A DNA stretch of 64,000 nt. Origin: Muricauda sp. MAR_2010_75. Its GTDB lineage: Bacteria > Bacteroidota > Bacteroidia > Flavobacteriales > Flavobacteriaceae. Numbering within the stretch: position 1 is the stretch's first letter; each line of letters starts with the position of its first letter. The notes below the pieces were generated by a model. The model was not told where the DNA came from. It ran no database searches and saw only the letters and a list, made by a program, of their open reading frames with translations. Position numbers and translations under genes: made by a program. The stretch lies in assembly GCF_000745185.1 (NCBI RefSeq), contig NZ_JQNJ01000001.1, forward strand, positions 434,001-498,000. Reading direction: 5' to 3'. Below, piece by piece: positions 17,661 to 27,702 of the stretch.

Positions 17661-18749
17661 CTATTGATCCACAAACTCGGTCATTACAAATTCCACCCTG
17701 CGATTTTTTCGTCGAGCTTGGTCGGTTTGTGCACTGTCCAGTGGCACTTTATCCCCATATCCTTTTGAAGTGATGCGATTTTTCTCCAGCCCCAATGCCA
17801 TAAGGTATTTTGCAACGGTATTGGCCCTTTCTCGAGAAAGCACATCGTTATAGTCATCTGAACCCAAGTCATCTGTATGACCACTAATGGAAACCTTTAA
17901 ATTGGGATTCTTTATGAGATAATCAAAAACATCTTTGAGGCTTTGCTTGGCCTTTGGCTGTAAATCGAACCTATCAAAATTAAAATTTACATGGTCCAAC
18001 ACGTAAACTTCATTGGGCTTGTAATCCGGTCCCAAATAGGTTAGGGAAATATCATCAATATAATAGTAAGAATAGCCTTCTGCCCTAGGGGATGAATCTT
18101 TGAAATCCATATAATGCGTGCCGGCATTGCTCATAAAATTACCCAAGATCAAGTAGTTTTCAAAACCTTTGGCCACAATATCGAGACTCAATTGCATCCA
18201 TTTTTCTTTATTGTCATAGAATCCCTCGGCTGAAAATTGTTTCATGTGTGTGGTCTGAATGCTCTGTGAGGTCAATGCGGCATGGGAGAGGTGCCTTTTG
18301 GTATGGATAGACAATGGTTTTTCCGAAAGCACGGCTCCAATATCCATCACGGCTCCATCTGATTTTTCGGAGAGACTCAAGGAAAGTTTCAATCTGTACC
18401 TATGTCCTTTTTCCAAAGTCTCGGTCAAAGGCACTTGAATATATTCTCGGTAATCATCCGGAGCAAACAAGTAAAGTCCGGCATAGGCCGAACCTTCAAA
18501 AGCTTCTTGTTTTCCCTTAAAGTTCATGGGGATTCCCAACTTAGTCCTGCTGCATTCGTTAAAATAATCGGTTGTCCCTAAACTTGGGGCACTCCAATGT
18601 TTTGCGTCTTTGTTCAGATTACTCATTTTGGTAGGACATTGAAGGTAATCCTCAAACCCTCCGTTCTTTACCAAATTTTGGGATTGAAGTTCTGCACAAA
18701 ACAATGCGGCCACTAAGCCGAACACTATGTAAAAGAATCGCAACAACAT
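17661..18749 (-). CDS. OmpA family protein
   Basis: A 362-residue secreted protein. The ATG at 18749 gives a clean signal peptide (MLLRFFYIVFGLVAALFCAELQSQ); an upstream TTG is unlikely. The N-terminal two thirds (from LVKNGGFEDYLQCP) is a carbohydrate-binding-module-like jelly-roll commonly fused to OmpA domains in Bacteroidota. The C-terminal OmpA peptidoglycan-binding domain starts with VNFNFDRFDLQPKAKQSL and contains SGHTDDLGSDDYN, LSRERANTVAKYL and the terminal RRKNRRVEF. It probably tethers the outer membrane to peptidoglycan. Confidence 0.9.
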   Translation of the reverse strand: MLLRFFYIVFGLVAALFCAELQSQNLVKNGGFEDYLQCPTKMSNLNKDAKHWSAPSLGTTDYFNECSRTKLGIPMNFKGKQEAFEGSAYAGLYLFAPDDYREYIQVPLTETLEKGHRYRLKLSLSLSEKSDGAVMDIGAVLSEKPLSIHTKRHLSHAALTSQSIQTTHMKQFSAEGFYDNKEKWMQLSLDIVAKGFENYLILGNFMSNAGTHYMDFKDSSPRAEGYSYYYIDDISLTYLGPDYKPNEVYVLDHVNFNFDRFDLQPKAKQSLKDVFDYLIKNPNLKVSISGHTDDLGSDDYNDVLSRERANTVAKYLMALGLEKNRITSKGYGDKVPLDSAQTDQARRKNRRVEFVMTEFVDQ

Positions 18750-18853
18750 GATTTCCAATTGATTTGGAACTGCCAATACGAATTAAAAAAACATACTGGC
18801 AGAGGGGTTAAAACGCCCTTTTTAACATTTTATTGCGTAATATCCTACAGGAT

Positions 18854-20605
18854 TTAGAAGTCAAACTTATAGGAGACCCCTGCTAAAGCCTGAAAACCTT
18901 GTACCCTAAAATTGGCCCAACGCTGATAATCGCTGTTGGCAATGTTGCTTGCTTTTACAAAAATGGAAAGCTGTTCATTGAAGTGATAGCCCAAGTGGGC
19001 ATTGGCATCAAAATAGCCGTCTAAGGTAACTATGGCTGCGGGAAATTCGGATGGTGTGGCATTTTCCTGGGCCACGGCCAACAAATCATCACGTTCACCT
19101 ACGTAAAACAGGTTGGCGCCCATATACCATTGGTCGTTTATTTGATAATCCATAAACACGGACCCTTTTATGGAGGGTAAGTTCCAAGCAGGATTATCGG
19201 TTTCCGTGTCATAGTCATAAAATTCGGCGTTGATACCCAGAGTAAAATTTCGGTTGACATCCACGTTCAATTCTCCAAAAATCCCCAAGGTTTTTACATC
19301 ATCATAAAAAACTTGAAAAGAGTTTCCATAATAATAGCTGCTTTCATCATTTCGAAAGAGGTTCTCTGGATTCAACAGGAACAAAGGCTTTCTGTTCTCG
19401 GCGGTATACGAGCCTTTGATGTTATACCCCACATTGGATAGCAACTGTCCCTTCAACCCCACATAGCCGATGTATTGTTGGTCGGTGGGCAAGATGGTCA
19501 AGGTTGGTGATACGTATGGGTTTTCATTCACAAAATCGTGATAGGAATTTTGCTTTAAATCGCCTTCTATTCCTCCGTAAGCGATTACGTTTTCATCCAA
19601 TAGACGGTACGAAGCGGTAATGGCCGGATAGATATAAAAGTCACTGTCGCTGTTTTCAGTATCCATTCCATAAACAAAATTGGCACCAAGATTTACGGTC
19701 AAATCATCCCGAAGAATCAATAAACTGGGATTTACTCCCGCTTGAAAAAGACTGTAATTGATTTCACCGTCATTGGCTGTGTTGCTGAGCGAGGCATTCT
19801 TAAAATTTCCACCCACATAGTCCAGTTTTGCCCCGATGGTGATCAATTCTTCAGTGATCGGCAACTCTATGGTCGGGGTTACCACAACCCTATTCTCTGC
19901 AGATTCCGTGGCATCCCAAAAACGACGAAGCAAAACATTTCCTTTTTTAAAGAAGGAATCTTCCATGTTCAAATGGGCCTTTGCCTCGGCATTGAAGTAA
20001 TTCTGTTGCTCATCCATATCGGCTACCGTGGTTTCGGCAAATTCACCGTTTTCAATTCCGTACCAATTGTAGAGTTGGTGTTGAAGCCCAAGACTAGCTC
20101 CCCAATCCATATAACGATCCTTTTTGGCATAGGAAGCATCGAGTTTGGTGTTGTAGAACTCGGTATCCAACGGGGTTGAATCCATATCTCCCCGTGAGGA
20201 ATGATGAATCAAACCAAAATCCAACAAGTCCTCTCCTCGATTAAACTCTCTGCTGGTATAAAAATCCACCAACGCATTGTTATAATTACCAAGTCCTACC
20301 GAAGCATATGAATTATACAATGTGGGCGGCGGGGTCTTCTCCACACCGGAGGCCTTACCCTTGGCTGGGGTAAAAGTTGATGCCACGGGAACAGAAAATA
20401 TGTTGTAGTTGATATCCTTTTTTTGAAGCACGATGGAGTCATTGAGACTCGGCGCCGATTTTATCTTAAAGGCATCCGAAACGGTAGGGGAATACGGTTT
20501 TACCACCGTTACCGTTTCAGTACCAATATTGTCGGTTTCCTGTGCCACCAAGGCTCCAAAAAGGCTCAAAAAAAGTGTTGAAAATATATAGGTTCTCTTT
20601 TGCAT
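18854..20605 (-). CDS. outer-membrane beta-barrel (TonB-receptor-like, plugless), partner of the TPR protein
   Basis: About 583 residues with a signal peptide (MQKRTYIFSTLFLSLFGALVAQ); an in-frame ATG at 20629 overlapping the upstream gene is also possible. The early EYSPTV-like VVKPYSPTVSDAFKIKS segment and the long series of amphipathic strands ending FQALAGVSYKFDF are typical of TonB-dependent-receptor barrels, but no plug domain is visible. This barrel follows a giant TPR protein directly, a gene pair conserved in Flavobacteria to my knowledge. It probably acts in outer-membrane assembly or gliding/secretion-related transport, but no function is demonstrated by sequence. Confidence 0.75.
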   Translation of the reverse strand: MQKRTYIFSTLFLSLFGALVAQETDNIGTETVTVVKPYSPTVSDAFKIKSAPSLNDSIVLQKKDINYNIFSVPVASTFTPAKGKASGVEKTPPPTLYNSYASVGLGNYNNALVDFYTSREFNRGEDLLDFGLIHHSSRGDMDSTPLDTEFYNTKLDASYAKKDRYMDWGASLGLQHQLYNWYGIENGEFAETTVADMDEQQNYFNAEAKAHLNMEDSFFKKGNVLLRRFWDATESAENRVVVTPTIELPITEELITIGAKLDYVGGNFKNASLSNTANDGEINYSLFQAGVNPSLLILRDDLTVNLGANFVYGMDTENSDSDFYIYPAITASYRLLDENVIAYGGIEGDLKQNSYHDFVNENPYVSPTLTILPTDQQYIGYVGLKGQLLSNVGYNIKGSYTAENRKPLFLLNPENLFRNDESSYYYGNSFQVFYDDVKTLGIFGELNVDVNRNFTLGINAEFYDYDTETDNPAWNLPSIKGSVFMDYQINDQWYMGANLFYVGERDDLLAVAQENATPSEFPAAIVTLDGYFDANAHLGYHFNEQLSIFVKASNIANSDYQRWANFRVQGFQALAGVSYKFDF

Positions 20606-20618
20606 GCTGTGTCTCGAT

Positions 20619-23600
20619 TTAGTTTTCATCCGGGTTAACCGATGAATTGCTCTCCGCTTCCTTGGCCTTTATCCGCGTCAGTTCTTCTTTTGCCTCCGTC
20701 ACAATCCCATCAAACTCGGAAAAGTTGGAAACCACGCTTTCCAAAATGTAGGTGGCTTGGAAGGCATCGCCTAAATTGTAAAAGTTTTTGGCCATGATCA
20801 CGAGTCCCTTTCCGCCCCATTTCTTGTAGGCCGAATAATCCTTCGCCAATTTTTGAACGGATTCGTTGGAAGCTTCGTAATTCCCATCTTGATTTTTAAA
20901 ATAGGCATCATAATACCAAGCTTCAGCGGCCAGTTCTCCCGTGGCAATCTGCTTTACATCCTGATAAGCCGTTTTTGCCAAGGCTTCATTCTTGGTGGCG
21001 ATGGCCGAACGTGCAATCATAATCTGGGCATCACTTTTAATGCGGTCATCAATTTTTGGCGCGTTCAACACTTTTTCGGCATAGGCAATGGTCTGGCCAT
21101 ACTCTTTTTGACCATAATATCCTTTCATCAAATTAGATTGGGCGAATGTGCGGTTCTCTGAAATATCCGCTGTGCTTTCCAATTTTTTCAAATAGGGAAT
21201 GGCACTTTGATAATCCTGTTTTTCCACATAAATTTCACAGACACGGGTCAACGCCTGCTCCGTGTATTCTCCAGTACCTCCATTGGCCACGGCTTGATAC
21301 TTAGGCAAAGCCTTATCCTTTTCCCCTTTGGAAAAATAGAGCTGAGCTAAAGAAAAGTTGGCATTTTGGGCATGCAACCCATTGGGAAATTCCTTGAGGT
21401 AATCCTCGTAGCCCTTTATGGCGGCTTCGGTTTTCCCTTCCACGTATTTTCGGTCCGCAGATTCAAAACTGGCGTTGTCCAGTTCAGTATCAGTGACCTC
21501 AACAAAATCGAGATTTCGGGCCCAAGCGGCATATTCGCTCACGCGACCTTCATCCACATAGACCAGTTTGGCCGTTGCCACAGCTTGCTTTGCTTCTTGG
21601 GTGTTGGGGTATTTTTGGACTACCAATTTTAGCTTATCTAATGCCTCGTTATTTCGGCTGGCATTGTAGTGTACTAATCCTTGACGAAGCATTCCGCGCG
21701 GTGCAAACTTGCTGGTGGGATATTCCTCAATCAAGCGATCATAAGTTTGCAATCCCATGGCTTCTTGGCCTCCTGTGACGTATGAATTTCCCAGTTCAAA
21801 TAGCGCATCATCACGCAGTGATGAGGTGGGGTACATGGTCAAAAATTCATTTAAGCCCTCAATTTTGGCGGAACTGTTTCCCAAAAATCCGTTACACAAT
21901 GTTTTTTGGAATGCAGCATAATCCCGCTCCGGACCGTTCATTTTGGACGATTCATCATAGGCCCGCATGGCCAATTGATAGTTGCTCGTCACAAAATAAC
22001 TATCCCCCAATCGCAAATAGCCATCGTTTTTCCGTTGGTCATCCAAAGCATTGGAATTGACCACGTTTTTGAAATAGGCTATTGCATTATTATAGTCCTT
22101 CAACTTAAAATAACAATAGCCCAAGCTGTAATCCAGCTCTTCGTATTCTGTCATGGAACGGGCCGAGGGAAGTTGCTGAAATTTCACAAAATCCACCAAG
22201 GCCTCTTCAAATCGGTTTAATCGATACTCCGCTTCTCCTTTCCAATATAAAGCTCTAGCCTTAAAGGCATTGTTCTCGGCACTTTTTAATGATTTGGAAA
22301 AGCGCTCAACGGCCGCCTCGTAATCGCCATCAATAAAAAGTTCAATGCCCCGATAGTAGGCTACTTTTTGATAGGTTTCCTTGCTCGCATAGTTTTTGTT
22401 TTCTTCCAACAATTGCATGGCTCCCTCAAAATTCTTGGAGGTGATATAGGAATCCACCAAAAGTTCCTGGATTTCCAGTTGGTGCCCATCCTTTGGATAT
22501 TTCTCAAGATAGGAGGTCAATACCTGCGGAACGGGTTCGTAGGCATTCCCGATTTCATAGCTCAATCGGGCATAGTTCAGCCAAGCATCTTTTTGAATTT
22601 CGGGGCTGAAATCCATCTGGGATGCATTTCGGAACGCATTGAGCGCCTCGGATTTTTTATCCAACTTTAAATAACACTCCGCCAAATGGTAATAAGCGTT
22701 TTGGGAAACGCTGTTGGTCTCCCCGATAATTTTGTTGAATTGCTGAATGGCCGCCTGGTAATCACCCTGTTTGTAATGGCTGTACCCCAACAGATAATAA
22801 TCCGTGTTGTTCATTCTACCGCGTTTGCCACGATATTTTTCCAAATACGGGATGGCCTTGTCGTACTGTTCTAGATTGAAATAGCTTTCGCCAATAATTT
22901 TATTAAGTTCGGATTGCTCGTTGCGATTCGATTTTCCCATTTGCTTTTCTGCCATAGCGATGGCTTCCTCAAAATTGCCCAGCTTAAAATTCAGGTCGGC
23001 TTGATAGTAGGATAGCTTTTCATTGAGCAGGTTGGGATCGGTAATTTGGTCGAACCGGGCACTTGCTTGGTCATAGTCGTCCTGTTCGTAAGCGATATAT
23101 CCCAAATAATATTTGGCCTGCGAACCATATTTTTGGGAAGTGCTCACCTTGTTCAAATAACGCTCCGCCTCCTTGGGCCTTTTGGAAGCGTAAAGGGCAT
23201 ATCCATTGTTAAAATTAAACCGCTGCTGATCGGAATAGGACATGGCGGACTCATCCACCTTTTTGTACCATTTTAGGGCATAGGGATATTTTCCGGTCTC
23301 AAAATAGTAATCGGCCACATCCAAAAAAGCGGAGTTTCGCTTGGTGGAGGTGGGATATCGCTCCACAAAATCCTCCATCATTTTATCAGCACCACGTTGG
23401 TTCAACCGAATGGCGGCATTGGCAGCATAATAAGCGCTGTTGGCCTCGGTTTCATAATCTGTTGTGGAAGACTTTACGTTTTCAAAAATGGTTTGGGCCG
23501 CCTGGTACTGCTCATTGTTGTAAAGGGCCAAAGCATCTTGGTACGCTTTATTTTCGTGGGTATATATCTTGGTTTCCTGTGCGGAAAGCACAAAAAAAGT

Positions 23601-23642
23601 TCCCAAAAGAATGGGAAACAAAAGGAGGTTTTTTCGATTCAT
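20619..23642 (-). CDS. large periplasmic tetratricopeptide-repeat protein
   Basis: A 1007-residue exported protein (signal MNRKNLLLFPILLGTFFVLSAQ) that is almost entirely TPR/outer-membrane-lipoprotein-type helical repeats from about residue 30 to 970. There are many copies of the pattern A.Y.LG..Y...G.Y..AI..F.K, for example YYLGYIAYEQDDYDQAS and YYLLGYSHYKQGDYQAAIQQF, ending in an acidic/coil tail. It should act as a protein-protein scaffold in the periplasm. The downstream barrel gene overlaps or nearly abuts it, so the two are one transcript and probably one complex. The C-terminus (VNPDEN) is not anchored. Confidence 0.88.
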   Translation of the reverse strand: MNRKNLLLFPILLGTFFVLSAQETKIYTHENKAYQDALALYNNEQYQAAQTIFENVKSSTTDYETEANSAYYAANAAIRLNQRGADKMMEDFVERYPTSTKRNSAFLDVADYYFETGKYPYALKWYKKVDESAMSYSDQQRFNFNNGYALYASKRPKEAERYLNKVSTSQKYGSQAKYYLGYIAYEQDDYDQASARFDQITDPNLLNEKLSYYQADLNFKLGNFEEAIAMAEKQMGKSNRNEQSELNKIIGESYFNLEQYDKAIPYLEKYRGKRGRMNNTDYYLLGYSHYKQGDYQAAIQQFNKIIGETNSVSQNAYYHLAECYLKLDKKSEALNAFRNASQMDFSPEIQKDAWLNYARLSYEIGNAYEPVPQVLTSYLEKYPKDGHQLEIQELLVDSYITSKNFEGAMQLLEENKNYASKETYQKVAYYRGIELFIDGDYEAAVERFSKSLKSAENNAFKARALYWKGEAEYRLNRFEEALVDFVKFQQLPSARSMTEYEELDYSLGYCYFKLKDYNNAIAYFKNVVNSNALDDQRKNDGYLRLGDSYFVTSNYQLAMRAYDESSKMNGPERDYAAFQKTLCNGFLGNSSAKIEGLNEFLTMYPTSSLRDDALFELGNSYVTGGQEAMGLQTYDRLIEEYPTSKFAPRGMLRQGLVHYNASRNNEALDKLKLVVQKYPNTQEAKQAVATAKLVYVDEGRVSEYAAWARNLDFVEVTDTELDNASFESADRKYVEGKTEAAIKGYEDYLKEFPNGLHAQNANFSLAQLYFSKGEKDKALPKYQAVANGGTGEYTEQALTRVCEIYVEKQDYQSAIPYLKKLESTADISENRTFAQSNLMKGYYGQKEYGQTIAYAEKVLNAPKIDDRIKSDAQIMIARSAIATKNEALAKTAYQDVKQIATGELAAEAWYYDAYFKNQDGNYEASNESVQKLAKDYSAYKKWGGKGLVIMAKNFYNLGDAFQATYILESVVSNFSEFDGIVTEAKEELTRIKAKEAESNSSVNPDEN

Positions 23643-23787
23643 AGTGTTCTACGCTGTTCTCGACTGACTTTTACCATAACGTCAAAATTTGAGCCAAAGT
23701 ATATTTAAAAACGAAGATGTGATAATTATGCTCGAAAATCATACATTATTTCAGAACTTAGTACTTTTATTCACTCAAAGTGATATT

Positions 23788-24471
23788 ATGTCCGAGACAA
23801 TCGTAAAATTACAGGATGTTGCCGTATTTCAAAATGAGAACCTTGTTTTAAAGGATGTAAATCTGGAAGTAAAGCAGGGGGAATTTGTCTATGTCATTGG
23901 AAAGACCGGCAGTGGAAAAAGTAGTTTTATGAAAACCCTTTATGCCGATATCCCCTTAAAACAGGGTAATGCCATGGTGGTCGATTTCGATTTGAAAAAA
24001 CTTCAAGAAAAGGATATTCCCTTTTTGAGAAGGAAACTGGGCATCGTATTCCAGGATTTTAAATTGCTGCCAGACCGAAACGTCAATAACAATCTTCGTT
24101 TTGTACTCAAGGCCACGGGGTGGACGGATGATTCCAAAATGGACTCTAAAATCGAGGAGGTATTGACAAAGGTGGGCATGAAAACCAAAGGCTTTAAATT
24201 TCCCCACGAACTTTCAGGAGGGGAGCAACAGCGCATTGCCATTGCACGGGCACTTTTGAACGATCCAGAACTCATTCTCGCCGATGAACCGACAGGAAAC
24301 TTGGACCCACAGACCAGTGTTGAGGTTATGAAGGTATTGCAGGACATTAATCAAAATGGACGTACCATTGTAATGGCCACCCATGATTATGCGCTTATTC
24401 TTAAATATCCCCACAAAACCTTAAAATGCGACGATAGTAAAATGTTTGAGGTGATACAAAAAGCAATGTGA
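23788..24471 (+). CDS. ftsE: cell division ATP-binding protein FtsE
   Basis: A 227-residue ABC ATPase; the ATG at 23788 ([14 protein letters not shown]) is chosen since upstream in-frame codons encode no conserved sequence. Walker A is GKTGSGKSS (about residues 36-44), the Q-loop [13 protein letters not shown], the signature [15 protein letters not shown] and Walker [13 protein letters not shown], all with the FtsE-type wording. FtsE with FtsX controls septal peptidoglycan hydrolysis at the divisome. No ftsX is adjacent; in Bacteroidota it is commonly elsewhere. It is divergent from the TPR gene. Confidence 0.92.
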   Translation: MSETIVKLQDVAVFQNENLVLKDVNLEVKQGEFVYVIGKTGSGKSSFMKTLYADIPLKQGNAMVVDFDLKKLQEKDIPFLRRKLGIVFQDFKLLPDRNVNNNLRFVLKATGWTDDSKMDSKIEEVLTKVGMKTKGFKFPHELSGGEQQRIAIARALLNDPELILADEPTGNLDPQTSVEVMKVLQDINQNGRTIVMATHDYALILKYPHKTLKCDDSKMFEVIQKAM

Positions 24472-24817
24472 TACCAATAATAAACAATTAACAATATCCA
24501 ATTTACAGTTCTGATCTAGATAAAACTTTAGGCTACTTTGGGTCTAATTCGTGACCATTCGTGTGATTGGTGTCAAATATCAAGCGTCACGAAACAAGAA
24601 GCAAGACTGGTCATTTCGACAGAACAAAGAATGAGCGACGAGAAGTCTCTTTCCAAGAGCACGTGTCAAGTTCAAGAGCAAGAATCAAAAGTACACTCAA
24701 GAAACAGATTACCCTTTCAACCTTCTCCCTTTACCCATCAATTTGAATGATTTACCTCACATATCTAGGAACCGCAAAACTTTTTGTTTCTTTGCCTAAA
24801 TAAATTTTCTTTCCTAT
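24472..24817. repeat. gene-free gap with dispersed intergenic repeat
   Basis: A 346-base gap with no gene. Bases 24590-24690 hold a repeat unit: AGCAAGACTGGTCATTTCGA, then CAGAACAAAGAATGAGCGACG, AGAAGTCTCTTT and CAAGTTCAAGAGCAAGAATC. Nearly the same string of words recurs at 25.6 kb in the same order and orientation. The promoter of the next gene should lie in the last 80 bases. Confidence 0.55.
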
Positions 24818-25579
24818 ATGGATATTCTTGGAATTGACATTGGCGGATCGGGTATAAAAGGTGCCTTGGTCAACGCCGAAACTGGTGAAATGTTGACGGA
24901 ACGCTACCGAATCCCAACCCCAAAATCCAGAAAACCTGACGAAATGGCCCAAGTAGTAGCCAAAATTGTAGAGCACTTTGACTACAAAGGCCCTGTTGGT
25001 TGCGGCTTTCCATCCATCGTAAAAAATGGGGTCTGTCTTTCTCAAGGAAACCTTCACCCGAGTTGGGTAGGTGTTAATGTTGATGAACTATTTACCGAAG
25101 TCACTGGACAGGAATTTACTGTACTGAACGATGCAGATGCGGCCGGATATGCTTCCATGAACTACGGTGCTGGAAAAGGAAAGGATGGCTTGGTAATCAT
25201 GATCACCATTGGAACCGGATTGGGTAGTGGTGCCTTTTTCAACGGAAAACTCATTCCTAATTTTGAACTAGGCCAGATTCCTTATAAAAAGCACAAGAAG
25301 ATTGAAAAATGGGCAGCTGCCTCAGCCAAAGAGCGGGAAGGCCTTAGCTACAAAAAGTGGGGAAAACGTTTCAATAAGTTTTTGACATTGGTGGAGCTCA
25401 TCGTTTCCCCAGATTTGATCATCATCGGTGGGGGCACCTCAAAGGATTGGGAAGAGTTCAGTCACCATATTGACATTGAAACCCATGTAATCAAGGCCGA
25501 ATTGATGAACCATGCCGGGATTATTGGCGCGGCCGTGGCATGTCTTCGCGAACAACACCACGGGCACTTAAGTTCTTAG
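24818..25579 (+). CDS. ppgK: polyphosphate glucokinase-like ROK family kinase
   Basis: A 253-residue sugar kinase of the ROK superfamily. The phosphate-1 loop DILGIDIGGSGIKGALV opens the protein. The catalytic Asp is in VLNDADAAGYASM; the phosphate-2 loop is MITIGTGLGSGAFF; IPNFELGQIP carries the sugar-binding Glu; and LIIIGGGTSKDW is the adenosine segment. The wording matches bacterial polyphosphate glucokinases, which phosphorylate glucose with polyphosphate or ATP, and it lacks the zinc-binding CxCGxxGC of classical ROK repressors. In this window it could feed glucose from trehalose, glucan or mannosylglucose breakdown into glycolysis. Confidence 0.85.
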   Translation: MDILGIDIGGSGIKGALVNAETGEMLTERYRIPTPKSRKPDEMAQVVAKIVEHFDYKGPVGCGFPSIVKNGVCLSQGNLHPSWVGVNVDELFTEVTGQEFTVLNDADAAGYASMNYGAGKGKDGLVIMITIGTGLGSGAFFNGKLIPNFELGQIPYKKHKKIEKWAAASAKEREGLSYKKWGKRFNKFLTLVELIVSPDLIIIGGGTSKDWEEFSHHIDIETHVIKAELMNHAGIIGAAVACLREQHHGHLSS

Positions 25580-25584
25580 GACTT

Positions 25585-25800
25585 AAAAAAACAAGCACAA
25601 AGGGTAAAGTTCAAGAACCAGGAAACAAGACTGGTCATCATTTCGACGGAGCAAAGAGAAATCTCTTTACAAGTTCAAGTGTAAAATTCAGGTTCAATAA
25701 CAAAAACAAGAGTATCTGCAATAATCAATTTACAATGGTCAGTTCGAGCGAAGTCGAGAACCAACGGTAGAGATTTTTCGCGAAACTCAAAATGACACTG
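25585..25800. repeat. dispersed intergenic repeats (two types)
   Basis: The 226-base gap between ppgK and typA is almost filled by repeats. Bases 25600-25690 repeat the 24.6-kb element (GGAAACAAGACTGGTCAT, TTTCGACGGAGCAAAGAGAA, ATCTCTTTACAAGTTCAAG). Bases 25740-25795 hold a TTCGAGCGAAGTCGAGAA element with an inverted-type end (TCAAAATGACAC). No gene is seen. Confidence 0.6.
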
Positions 25801-25805
25801 ACTCC

Positions 25806-27605
25806 CTAGTCAATCTTGTTTCTTTTCCGATCTACTTCCTTCAAGTAAATCTTTCGAAGTCGTATGTGATTTGGTGTTACCTCAACGTACTCATCTTTTT
25901 GGATGTATTCCAAGGCTTCTTCCAATGAAAATTTGATGGCCGGTACAATTTTGGCCTTTTCATCAGCACCTGAAGAGCGAACGTTTGACAATTTTTTCGT
26001 CTTGGTCACATTCACCGTCATATCATCTCCACGTGAGTTTTCACCAATGACCTGTCCTTCGTAAATATCCTCTCCCGGGTCAATGAAAAACTTACCGCGT
26101 TCCTGCAATTTGTCAATGGAATATGGAATGGCGGTACCATTCTCCATGGAAACCAAAGAACCGTTCTGCCGCTGTGCAATTTCTCCTTTTAAGGGTTGGT
26201 ATTCCTTAAATCTGTGGGACATGATGGCTTCTCCTGCCGTTGCGGTCAACAATTGGTTTCGCAAACCAATGATTCCACGGGATGGAATAATAAATTCACA
26301 GATCATACGGGAACCCTTGGCCTCCATACTGGTCATCTCCCCTTTTCGGATGGATACCATTTCCACAGCCTTTCCAGAAACCTCCTCAGGTAAATCGATG
26401 GTGAGGTGCTCCACAGGCTCACATTTTACGCCATCAATCTCTTTAATGATAACTTGGGGCTGACCAATTTGAAGTTCATATCCCTCTCGGCGCATGGTCT
26501 CGATCAACACGGAAAGGTGCAATACCCCACGTCCAAAAACCATGAATTTATCGGCACTGTCCGTTGGCTGTACCCTAAGGGCCAAGTTCTTCTCCAACTC
26601 TTTCTCCAAACGCTCCTTGATATGCCTAGAGGTCACAAACTTACCATCCTTTCCAAAAAATGGGCTGTCATTGATGGTAAACAACATGCTCATGGTAGGC
26701 TCATCAATGGCGATGGTTTTCAATTTTTCGGGATTTTCAAAATCGGCAACGGTATCACCAATTTCAAAACCCTCAACACCCACAATAGCACAAATATCTC
26801 CAGCTCTTACTTCCTGCACTTTAATTCTTCCCAAACCTTCAAAAGTGTACAGCTCCTTGATTCGTGATTTCACGACTCTGCCGTCTCTTTTCACCAAGGA
26901 AATCTGCTGGCCTTCCTTCAAAGTTCCACGTTGCAAACGACCAATGGCAATTCGACCTGTAAAAGAAGAAAAGTCCAAGGAAGTGATCAACATTTGGGTA
27001 GAACCTTGCTCCGGTTTAAATTCGGGAACATGTTCCAATACCATATCCAAAAGCGGTTCTATATTGTCTGTTGGTTTTTGCCAATCCTCACTCATCCAGT
27101 TCTGCTTGGCAGAGCCGTAAACGGTTGGGAAATCCAACTGCCATTCTTCGGCACCCAACTCAAACATCAAATCGAACACTTTCTCGTGTACTTCTTCCGG
27201 TGTGCAGTTCTCCTTATCAACTTTATTGATGACCACACAAGGCTTCAAACCTAAATCAATAGCCTTTTGCAACACAAAACGGGTCTGTGGCATGGGTCCT
27301 TCAAAAGCATCCACCAACAACAACACCCCATCGGCCATGTTGAGAACACGTTCTACCTCCCCACCAAAATCGGCGTGTCCAGGAGTATCAATGATATTGA
27401 TTTTAGTGTCTTTGTAGACTACGGAAACGTTCTTGGAAACAATGGTGATTCCACGCTCCCGTTCCAAATCGTTGTTGTCCAAAATTAAATCGCCCTTGTT
27501 CTCGTTATCTCGAAACAACTGGCAGTGGTACATAATTTTATCAACCAAGGTGGTCTTGCCGTGGTCAACGTGCGCAATGATAGCAATGTTTTTAATCTTG
27601 GACAT
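25806..27605 (-). CDS. typA: translational GTPase TypA/BipA
   Basis: A 599-residue ribosome-associated GTPase of the elongation-factor family that assists 50S assembly and stress adaptation. G1 is AHVDHGKTTLVDK, G3 DTPGHADFGGEVER, G4 NKVDKENC, G5 YGSAKQNW; domain II begins near residue 205 (MLITSLDFSSFTGRIAIGRL). The BipA-specific C-terminal part has EPVEHLTIDLPEEVSGKA, RGIIGLRNQLLTATAGEAI and the terminal KIYLKEVDRKR. Length is typical (about 600). It is monocistronic; a perfect -7 element lies just upstream. Confidence 0.97.
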   Translation of the reverse strand: MSKIKNIAIIAHVDHGKTTLVDKIMYHCQLFRDNENKGDLILDNNDLERERGITIVSKNVSVVYKDTKINIIDTPGHADFGGEVERVLNMADGVLLLVDAFEGPMPQTRFVLQKAIDLGLKPCVVINKVDKENCTPEEVHEKVFDLMFELGAEEWQLDFPTVYGSAKQNWMSEDWQKPTDNIEPLLDMVLEHVPEFKPEQGSTQMLITSLDFSSFTGRIAIGRLQRGTLKEGQQISLVKRDGRVVKSRIKELYTFEGLGRIKVQEVRAGDICAIVGVEGFEIGDTVADFENPEKLKTIAIDEPTMSMLFTINDSPFFGKDGKFVTSRHIKERLEKELEKNLALRVQPTDSADKFMVFGRGVLHLSVLIETMRREGYELQIGQPQVIIKEIDGVKCEPVEHLTIDLPEEVSGKAVEMVSIRKGEMTSMEAKGSRMICEFIIPSRGIIGLRNQLLTATAGEAIMSHRFKEYQPLKGEIAQRQNGSLVSMENGTAIPYSIDKLQERGKFFIDPGEDIYEGQVIGENSRGDDMTVNVTKTKKLSNVRSSGADEKAKIVPAIKFSLEEALEYIQKDEYVEVTPNHIRLRKIYLKEVDRKRNKID

Positions 27606-27624
27606 AACCTGATTTTTAAGCCCG

Positions 27625-27632
27625 CAAAGATA
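27625..27632 (-). promoter_or_regulatory. candidate -7 element for typA (TATCTTTG)
   Basis: A perfect TAnnTTTG match on the minus strand, 20 bases upstream of the typA start. At the -33 spacing GTG rather than TTG is found. Confidence 0.45.
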
Positions 27633-27702
27633 CTGCTATTTTTTTCTAGCACACACAACGAAATGTTATTTTTATCTTATTGATTTTGAGGGGTTTCAAA
27701 AC

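Noticed and set aside
24538..24750. 70-residue plus-strand frame between ftsE and ppgK
   Set aside because: It consists of repeat words (TCATTTCGACAGAACAAAG and CAAGTTCAAG); no protein family or ribosome-binding site.
25540..25770. 76-residue plus-strand frame after ppgK
   Set aside because: It overlaps the ppgK end in another frame and runs through repeats.
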